Source: an uncultured Clostridia bacterium (GTDB taxonomy: Bacteria > Bacillota > Clostridia > Oscillospirales > Acutalibacteraceae). From it: a stretch of 54,402 bases of DNA. Below, piece by piece: positions 48,856 through 54,402 of this stretch. The DNA lies in contig CAMAZY010000019.1 in the NCBI GenBank assembly GCA_945863885.1, forward strand, positions 1 through 54,402, in the 5' to 3' direction. The notes beneath the pieces are model-generated. The model had not been told where the DNA came from, did no database searches, and saw only the letters and a list, made by a program, of their open reading frames with translations. Each line of letters begins with the position of its first letter. The first letter of the stretch is position 1. A program made the position numbers and the translations under genes.

Positions 48856-49818
48856 ATGAAGCTTGTAATTTTGGATTCCTACACCGAAAATCCCGGCGAT
48901 CTTTCGTGGGACTGGCTCAAGGACATTGTTGACGAATATGAAATCTATGAAAAAACACCGAAAGACAAGGTTCTCGAAAGAAGCCTTGACGCCGATATTC
49001 TTGTTACAAACAAAGTGCCCGTTGACCGTGCTCTGATTGAAAAATTACCGAAGTTAAAATTTATTGCGGTCCTTGCGACGGGCTTCAATATCATCGACTG
49101 CGAAGCGGCAAAGGAACACGGCATTGTCGTTTCGAATATTCCCGCTTACAGCACCGACGGGGTCGCACAGCTTGTTTTTGCGTTCCTGCTTGAGCTGACC
49201 AATCAGGTCGGACTTCATTCAAAAAGCGTCAACGACGGAGAATGGAGCCGCAGTCCGTACTTCTGCTATTGGAAAACACCGCTTGTCGAGCTTCGGGGCA
49301 AGGTGTTCGGCATCGTCGGCTTCGGAAAAATCGGCTCGGCGGTTGCTGAAATTGCGAATGCGTTCGGCATGAAGGTCAAGGCGTATTCGCCGCACACAAG
49401 AGCGTATGCAGGCTTCGGCAAGGTTGATTTTGTGTCGCTCGATGAAGTCATCGAAACAAGCGACGTCATTTCACTTCACTGTCCGCTTACAAACGAAACA
49501 GCCGGACTTGTCAATGCGAAGTTTTTAAGCCGCATGAAGAAAACCGCCTACCTGATTAACACGTCAAGAGGTCCCGTTGTCAACGAAAAGGACTTACGAG
49601 CCGCCCTTGACAGCGGCATGATTGCCGGAGCGGGCGTCGATGTTCTTTCCACAGAGCCGCCGAAAGAGGACAACCCGCTCATCGGGGCGAAAAACTGCTT
49701 CATTACGCCGCACATCGCCTGGGCAAGTTTGGAAGCGAGAACAAGACTGATGAACATCTTCAAAGACAATGTCAAGGGCTTCGTTTCAGGCGAGCCGATT
49801 AACGTTGTGAACAAATAA
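48856..49818 (+). CDS. D-2-hydroxyacid dehydrogenase (glycerate/hydroxypyruvate reductase type)
   Basis: 320 aa. NAD(P)-binding GFGKIGSAVA at about 155-164, substrate and catalytic residues in NTSRGPVVNEKDL (Arg), VLSTEPP (Glu) and TPHIAWAS (His). Full length. Reduces hydroxypyruvate, glyoxylate or a similar 2-oxoacid. Substrate not fixed by sequence. Confidence 0.88.
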   Translation: MKLVILDSYTENPGDLSWDWLKDIVDEYEIYEKTPKDKVLERSLDADILVTNKVPVDRALIEKLPKLKFIAVLATGFNIIDCEAAKEHGIVVSNIPAYSTDGVAQLVFAFLLELTNQVGLHSKSVNDGEWSRSPYFCYWKTPLVELRGKVFGIVGFGKIGSAVAEIANAFGMKVKAYSPHTRAYAGFGKVDFVSLDEVIETSDVISLHCPLTNETAGLVNAKFLSRMKKTAYLINTSRGPVVNEKDLRAALDSGMIAGAGVDVLSTEPPKEDNPLIGAKNCFITPHIAWASLEARTRLMNIFKDNVKGFVSGEPINVVNK

Positions 49819-49827
49819 AAAAGGGAA

Positions 49828-49860
49828 CACCGCAGAGTTTAAAGACTCTGCGGTGAAATT
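49828..49860. terminator. Bidirectional terminator of two convergent genes
   Basis: Perfect 11-bp stem CACCGCAGAGT / ACTCTGCGGTG (49828-49838, 49845-49855), T-rich on both outer sides. Confidence 0.85.
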
Positions 49861-49861
49861 T

Positions 49862-50788
49862 TTACTGATTCCATTTGGCAATTTCGTCTAATAGGCTTGC
49901 GATCTTTTCACAAATATACACAATATTGCTTTCGTCAAAGACCGTATCCCGTTTCGTGTGAATCCTGTCAAGATAAAGTCCGATTCCTTTCTTTCTCTTG
50001 AGCGCCGCCACAGCGATACTGACGGGGAACATCATCTGATCCGACGGATAAAAGGCGTTCGACGAAACATAGACGGCTTTTCCGTTTTCCGGGACAAAGG
50101 CATCTCTGACAATCGGGTCGAGCCTCTTTTTCGCCTCGTTATTCATAGCAACCAGTATATTGTCGCCGTCCGAAACACAGTCGAAATTGATTATGAGTTT
50201 ATCCGCTAAACAGCCTTTGTATTTCTTTGCGAAAAACGCCGAACCTAACATACCGTTTTCTTCGTTATCAAAGAAAACAAATGCAGTCCGTTCCTTTTGT
50301 TCGGGCGAAAGCCGGTTCATCAGTTCAAGGAGCATTATGACCCCGGAGGTATTGTCGTTCGCCGTATGCTTATTCGGCTTTCCACCCATAAACACGGCAA
50401 AAAGCAGGACGAGCATGACCGCAAAGGAAATCCAATAGCGGATAAGAAAGTCATCCGTCATGAAAGACAGAAGCCGGAAGATAATCGCCATCACAGCGAA
50501 AAACGGCAGGCAAATGAGAATGTTATAAAACAGCGTAAACGCCATATTCGTCGGCGAAAGAACATTCGGAAACGGCAAGGCAGCGCAGGTGTCATAATGA
50601 GCCGTCAGGATAAAATCCGCTTTCTGAACGTCGCCGATTACGAGGTTGCGGCTTTTTATGATTCGACCGCCCTCCTCTATCTTCATATCGGAGAAATTCT
50701 TCTTCATGAAGCCGATGAAGTCCGTTTTTTGCTGCTTTGTCTTTCTGACCTGCCAACGGTCGAGGATTTCCCTTGAAAACTCCGTCAT
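49862..50788 (-). CDS. M28-family zinc peptidase with two membrane helices
   Basis: 308 aa. Zinc ligands and catalytic residues: H64 and D66 (AHYD), D145 (NDNTSG), E176/E177 (DNEENG), later acidic D203 (NFDC). Two membrane helices (about 82-105 and 115-137) are inserted between the first and second ligand motifs, so the active site is tethered to the membrane. Aminopeptidase activity is inferred from the M28 family. Preceded by AGGAGG. Confidence 0.8.
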   Translation of the reverse strand: MTEFSREILDRWQVRKTKQQKTDFIGFMKKNFSDMKIEEGGRIIKSRNLVIGDVQKADFILTAHYDTCAALPFPNVLSPTNMAFTLFYNILICLPFFAVMAIIFRLLSFMTDDFLIRYWISFAVMLVLLFAVFMGGKPNKHTANDNTSGVIMLLELMNRLSPEQKERTAFVFFDNEENGMLGSAFFAKKYKGCLADKLIINFDCVSDGDNILVAMNNEAKKRLDPIVRDAFVPENGKAVYVSSNAFYPSDQMMFPVSIAVAALKRKKGIGLYLDRIHTKRDTVFDESNIVYICEKIASLLDEIAKWNQ

Positions 50789-51444
50789 GACGTCCTCCTA
50801 TTTAACTTTTTATACGCAGTAAAATTTTAGTTTGTCGCTGGGCGACACCAATCCCGGGATAGAAAGTGCTGTGCTTCTACCTGACAGCCCGAGCCGTAAG
50901 ATGAGTTGTAAATTTTAGTTTAGCGGTGTAAACTCGGCTCCACCTTTGGGTTATTCCCTTGTCAGGGGAAATGTCTGCGTTAGCAGACAAAAGGGTGCCT
51001 GTTTCCGGAGGAAAAGCTGTCACGAAGTGACTGAGGGGGCTTCCTGCTAACCGTCAGTACTCGGTTATTTTTAACTTAGCTATCTAACAGTTAGTCTGTA
51101 CTTCTCTGCTTTAACCTGTTCTACTCTTTTACCCTGTGCCCGTGCGGCATGAGCACAAGGTAAAGATATAGAAGAAGCTAATCCCAAAAAGTACAAACTA
51201 ACCATTAAACAGCTAAACTAAAATTTATCGAAATACTTTCTCGAAGGCACCCGACTTTCCGTCATTTTCAATCTACAAACTTCCCTTCAAGAAAATCAAA
51301 CTCTGCGGACAGCGACTTTACTTCGGAACCGAGTTGACCCGCGACCACAACTATTCATTATTCACTATTCATTATTCATTAAAATCCCACGGCTCGGGCA
51401 CTCTGCTTTAATCAATCACCATGCACCCCAGGATTGTCGTCGAC
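50789..51444. repeat. Gene-free block of dispersed intergenic repeats
   Basis: No protein or RNA gene seen. Contains inverted copies of pieces at 1-45 (here 51016-51064), 137-161 (here 50906-50930) and 361-400 (here 50820-50858), and a direct copy of 275-332 (here 51340-51398). Also CTAAACTAAAATTTA again at 51217-51232. A local inverted repeat is present near 50955-50980 (CCCTTGTCAGGGG). Confidence 0.6.
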
Positions 51445-52167
51445 TTATTTCCTCAAAACCTCAATCATTCTGTCCGGATAGTTGCCGATCAGCGCATCGA
51501 CACCCATATCGGAAAGGCGCTTGATGTCCTCGTATTCGTTGACCGTCCAGGTGTTGATCTCACAGCCGGCGTCATGCATTTCTTTCACCGTTTCTTCAGA
51601 AAGGAAGCGGAAAATCGGGTGACAGCACTGCACGTTGTTTGCCTTTGTATACTTTCCGTAATTTATCAGCCAGCTTTCCGACAGGAAGCCTCTTTTGATA
51701 GCCGGATTGATTTTTTCGCATCGTAAAATCGTATAGTGGTTGAAAGACGAAAGAATGATTCTGTCCTCAAGACCGTATTCGGCAATCATGTCAATTACCC
51801 GCTTTTCAATTGTCGGATATTCAAAAATACCCGTTTTCAGCTCGATATTGGTAATGACGTCCGTATCCTTGACAAGGTCAAAATATTCTTTCAGCGTCGG
51901 GATTCCGTTGTAGCCGTAAACGCCGGCAAAACCCGCCGAATAATCAAATTTACAAAGCTCGTCGTACGTCATGTCACGGACAAGACCCTCGCCGTTGCTC
52001 GTTCTTTTGATATCCTCGTCGTGAATAATGACAAGCACATTGTCCTTTGTAAGATGTACGTCAAGTTCAATTCCGTCAACACCGATTTCAACCGCTTTTT
52101 GAAAAGCAAGCATCGTATTTTCGGGATATTTTCCGCTGAAGCCTCTGTGGGCATAGATTTTTGACAT
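51445..52167 (-). CDS. Glycerophosphodiester phosphodiesterase
   Basis: 240 aa from ATG at 52167 (AAGAAG upstream). Hydrolyses glycerophosphodiesters to glycerol 3-phosphate and an alcohol. H7-R8 (AHRGF), E34 and D36 (IELDV) and H49 (IIHD) are the GDPD metal and catalytic residues; the C-terminal VNEYEDIKRLSDMGVDALIG is also typical. No signal peptide, thus cytoplasmic. Confidence 0.9.
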   Translation of the reverse strand: MSKIYAHRGFSGKYPENTMLAFQKAVEIGVDGIELDVHLTKDNVLVIIHDEDIKRTSNGEGLVRDMTYDELCKFDYSAGFAGVYGYNGIPTLKEYFDLVKDTDVITNIELKTGIFEYPTIEKRVIDMIAEYGLEDRIILSSFNHYTILRCEKINPAIKRGFLSESWLINYGKYTKANNVQCCHPIFRFLSEETVKEMHDAGCEINTWTVNEYEDIKRLSDMGVDALIGNYPDRMIEVLRK

Positions 52168-52295
52168 TGAAAACACTTCTTTCTTATATGAATCTTTCCT
52201 GCTGTTGCAGGTCACATTGATTATACACCTATTTTCAAAACAATCAAGAGCAAAACGCAAAGTGGTTTGTGTTTTTCCTCTCTGCTGACAAGGCG

Positions 52296-52328
52296 CAAAA
52301 AACGGGTCGATGACAAGCACCGACCCGT
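52296..52328 (-). terminator. Terminator of tuf
   Basis: Stem ACGGGTCG / CGACCCGT (52302-52309, 52321-52328), then six T on the minus strand. Confidence 0.85.
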
Positions 52329-52346
52329 AAACCTATTCAGTTTAAA

Positions 52347-53549
52347 TTATTCGTTGATAGCAACAACAACGCCTGAACCAACGGTACGGCCGCCTTCACG
52401 GATAGCGAAACGAAGACCCTCTTCGATAGCGATCTCGGTGATAAGCTCAACGTCCATCTCAACGTTGTCGCCGGGCATGCACATCTCAGTGCCTTCGGGA
52501 AGGGAGATGATGCCGGTAACGTCAGTTGTACGGAAATAGAACTGCGGACGATAGTTGTTGAAGAACGGAGTATGACGGCCACCTTCGTCCTTGGTCAGAA
52601 CGTAAACCTGGCCACGGAACTTTCTGTGCGGATGAATGGAGCCGGGCTTTGCGAGAACCTGTCCACGCTCAACCTCTGTTCTCTGAATACCACGAAGAAG
52701 GGCACCGATGTTGTCGCCTGCTTCAGCGTAATCAAGAGTCTTTCTGAACATCTCGATACCGGTAACAACGGTCTTTCTCTTTTCTTCGGAGAGACCAACG
52801 ATTTCAACTTCTTCACCGGTCTTGAGCTGTCCACGCTCAACACGGCCGGTAACAACGGTACCACGACCGGAAATTGTCATAACGTCTTCGATCGGCATGA
52901 TGAACGGAAGGTCAGCCTTACGATCCGGAGTCGGAATGTAAGAGTCAACAGCATCCATGAGTTCCCAGATGCAAGCAAGCTCGGGAGCGTTGATATCGTC
53001 GCCGTCATATTCAAGAGCCTTAAGAGCAGAGCCCTTGATGATCGGGGTGTCGTCGCCGGGGAATTCGTACTCGTCAAGAGTCTCACGGATTTCCATTTCA
53101 ACGAGTTCAAGAAGCTCGTCGTCGTCAACCTGGTCAACCTTGTTCATGAATACGATGATGTAGGGAACGCCAACCTGACGGGCAAGGAGAAGATGCTCCT
53201 TAGTCTGAGCCATCGGGCCGTCGGTAGCAGCGATAACAAGGATAGCACCGTCCATCTGAGCAGCGCCGGTGATCATGTTCTTGATGTAGTCGGCATGGCC
53301 CGGGCAGTCAACGTGAGCATAGTGACGCTTGTCGGTCTCATACTCAACGTGTGCGGTGTTGATTGTGATTCCACGCTCTCTCTCTTCGGGAGCCTTATCG
53401 ATCATGTCGTAAGCCTCGAACTTAGCGTAGCCCTTCATAGCGAGTGTCTTGGTGATGGCAGCAGTAAGAGTGGTCTTACCGTGGTCAACGTGACCGATGG
53501 TGCCGATGTTAACATGGGGTTTGGTTCTTTCAAACTTCTGTTTTGCCAT
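52347..53549 (-). CDS. tuf: Elongation factor Tu
   Basis: 400 aa. Brings aminoacyl-tRNA to the ribosome with GTP. G1 GHVDHGKTT (18-26), G3 DCPGHADY, G4 NKVD, domains 2 and 3 intact. AGGAGG precedes the ATG. Follows fusA as in the str operon, with a gap of about 110 bases that may hold its own promoter (TTGCTT, 17-base spacer, TAAAAT on the minus strand). Confidence 0.97.
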   Translation of the reverse strand: MAKQKFERTKPHVNIGTIGHVDHGKTTLTAAITKTLAMKGYAKFEAYDMIDKAPEERERGITINTAHVEYETDKRHYAHVDCPGHADYIKNMITGAAQMDGAILVIAATDGPMAQTKEHLLLARQVGVPYIIVFMNKVDQVDDDELLELVEMEIRETLDEYEFPGDDTPIIKGSALKALEYDGDDINAPELACIWELMDAVDSYIPTPDRKADLPFIMPIEDVMTISGRGTVVTGRVERGQLKTGEEVEIVGLSEEKRKTVVTGIEMFRKTLDYAEAGDNIGALLRGIQRTEVERGQVLAKPGSIHPHRKFRGQVYVLTKDEGGRHTPFFNNYRPQFYFRTTDVTGIISLPEGTEMCMPGDNVEMDVELITEIAIEEGLRFAIREGGRTVGSGVVVAINE

Positions 53550-53658
53550 TGGAATTTCCTCCTGTTTCTGAGAAATAATTATTTTTGATTAACAGAATGC
53601 CTGTACTATCCTATTTTATCAGCAATAGGACAAAAAAGCAATAGTAAATGAAGAATTT

Positions 53659-54402
53659 TTAGTCTTTCTTCGTGCGTTCCGTAACAATCGCTTCCGCAAT
53701 TGACTTCGGAACCTCTTTGTAACCGTCCGGCTCCATGACATACTGTCCTCGTCCCTGCGTCTTGGAACGAAGATCGGTTGCGTAACCGAACATTTCTGCG
53801 AGCGGAACTCTTGCGTTGATCTGCTTAACGCCCGAACGGTCTTCAAAGCCCTGAATTTCACCGCGGCGGGAGTTGATGTCGCCGATAACGTCGCCCATAT
53901 ACTCTTCCGGCGTGATAACAACAACCTTCATGATCGGTTCAAGCAGAACAGGGTCCGCTTTTCTTGCGGCATCCTTGAATGCCATAGAACCGGCAATCTT
54001 GAACGCCATTTCAGATGAGTCGACTTCGTGATAAGATCCGTCATAAAGCGTAACCTTAACGTCAACCATGCTGTAACCGGCAATAACACCGGACTGCATT
54101 GCGCCCTGGATACCGGCGTCGATCGGAGCAATGTATTCTTTGGGAATGGCACCACCGACAATGTTGTTGACGAATTCGTAACCCTTGTCCGGGTTGGGCT
54201 CGATTGTGATTTTACAGTGACCGTACTGACCCTTACCGCCTGACTGACGGGCATACTTCGTATCGGAAGAAGCTTCCTTGCGGATGGTTTCTCTGTAAGC
54301 AACCTGAGGCTTACCTACATTCGCTTCAACCTTAAATTCACGAAGAAGTCTGTCAACGATGATTTCAAGGTGAAGCTCGCCCATACCGGCGATGATGGTC
54401 TG
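53659..54402 (-). CDS. fusA: Elongation factor G, C-terminal part (cut by window edge)
   Basis: About 248 C-terminal residues: end of domain III ([20 protein letters not shown]), domain IV ([15 protein letters not shown]) and domain V ([33 protein letters not shown]). Translocase of the ribosome. The frame is open to the window end, so the gene is truncated only by the window. In operon order with tuf. Confidence 0.96.
   Translation of the reverse strand, partial: QTIIAGMGELHLEIIVDRLLREFKVEANVGKPQVAYRETIRKEASSDTKYARQSGGKGQYGHCKITIEPNPDKGYEFVNNIVGGAIPKEYIAPIDAGIQGAMQSGVIAGYSMVDVKVTLYDGSYHEVDSSEMAFKIAGSMAFKDAARKADPVLLEPIMKVVVITPEEYMGDVIGDINSRRGEIQGFEDRSGVKQINARVPLAEMFGYATDLRSKTQGRGQYVMEPDGYKEVPKSIAEAIVTERTKKD

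Noticed and set aside
52572-53588. Open frame of 338 codons opposite tuf
   Set aside because: It is fully antisense to a highly conserved tuf gene; codon bias of tuf leaves the opposite strand open. No ribosome binding site.

Overview
The window is a chromosomal segment of a spore-forming, Gram-positive Clostridia-type bacterium. Evidence: a cotJA-cotJB-cotJC spore-coat operon, Firmicutes-type GGAGG ribosome binding sites, TTGACA/TATAAT promoters and typical Firmicutes EF-Tu and EF-G. Overall gene content and moderate GC fit a gut member of the Oscillospiraceae/Ruminococcaceae, but the genus cannot be fixed from this sequence.

Layout. 1-528: non-coding dispersed repeats. 529-1032: aroK. 1224-1751: 3' part of cotJC. 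1741-37527: a complete siphovirus-type prophage of about 35.8 kb, bounded by an 11-bp direct repeat (CCTCCGTATTG). 37517-38080: 5' part of cotJC, then cotJB and cotJA. 38214-38468: a self-contained transcription unit for a 39-residue peptide. 38575-50788: host metabolic genes (GH31 glycosidase, carboxylesterase, SH3-repeat secreted protein, aminotransferase, asnS, galactokinase, TVP38 protein, 2-hydroxyacid dehydrogenase, M28 peptidase). 50789-51444: a second block of the same dispersed repeats. 51445-54402: GDPD phosphodiesterase, tuf and the 3' part of fusA.

Prophage. The right end carries, on the + strand, a cleavable CI-like repressor, a zinc-ribbon membrane protein and a large serine recombinase. 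Everything else is on the - strand, starting at an operator-flanked early promoter: Cro-like protein, antirepressor, small early genes, radical SAM protein, SMC-like ATPase, Sak4-like ATPase, DUF669 protein, helicase, primase-helicase, RusA and a DUF1492 late-activator candidate. Then follow terminase, portal, minor head protein with a toxin tail, scaffold, capsid, connectors, tail, tape measure, tail tip, fibres and a lysis cassette that ends in a terminator just inside attL.

The central observation is that the phage sits inside cotJC. Recombination between the two 11-bp cores would rebuild, exactly in frame, a 202-residue CotJC (manganese-catalase family). This is the arrangement of skin-like developmental elements, where a serine recombinase excises an intervening element to restore a sporulation gene. 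Other systems of interest are a compact type I toxin-antitoxin cassette with its own convergent promoters inside the head-tail operon (14011-14361), a minor head protein carrying a type-50 polymorphic-toxin domain followed by an overlapping Sm-like small protein, a small + strand RNA beside the antirepressor gene, an iteron-plus-cruciform region after the primase gene, and a triple 10-bp repeat at the terminase promoter.
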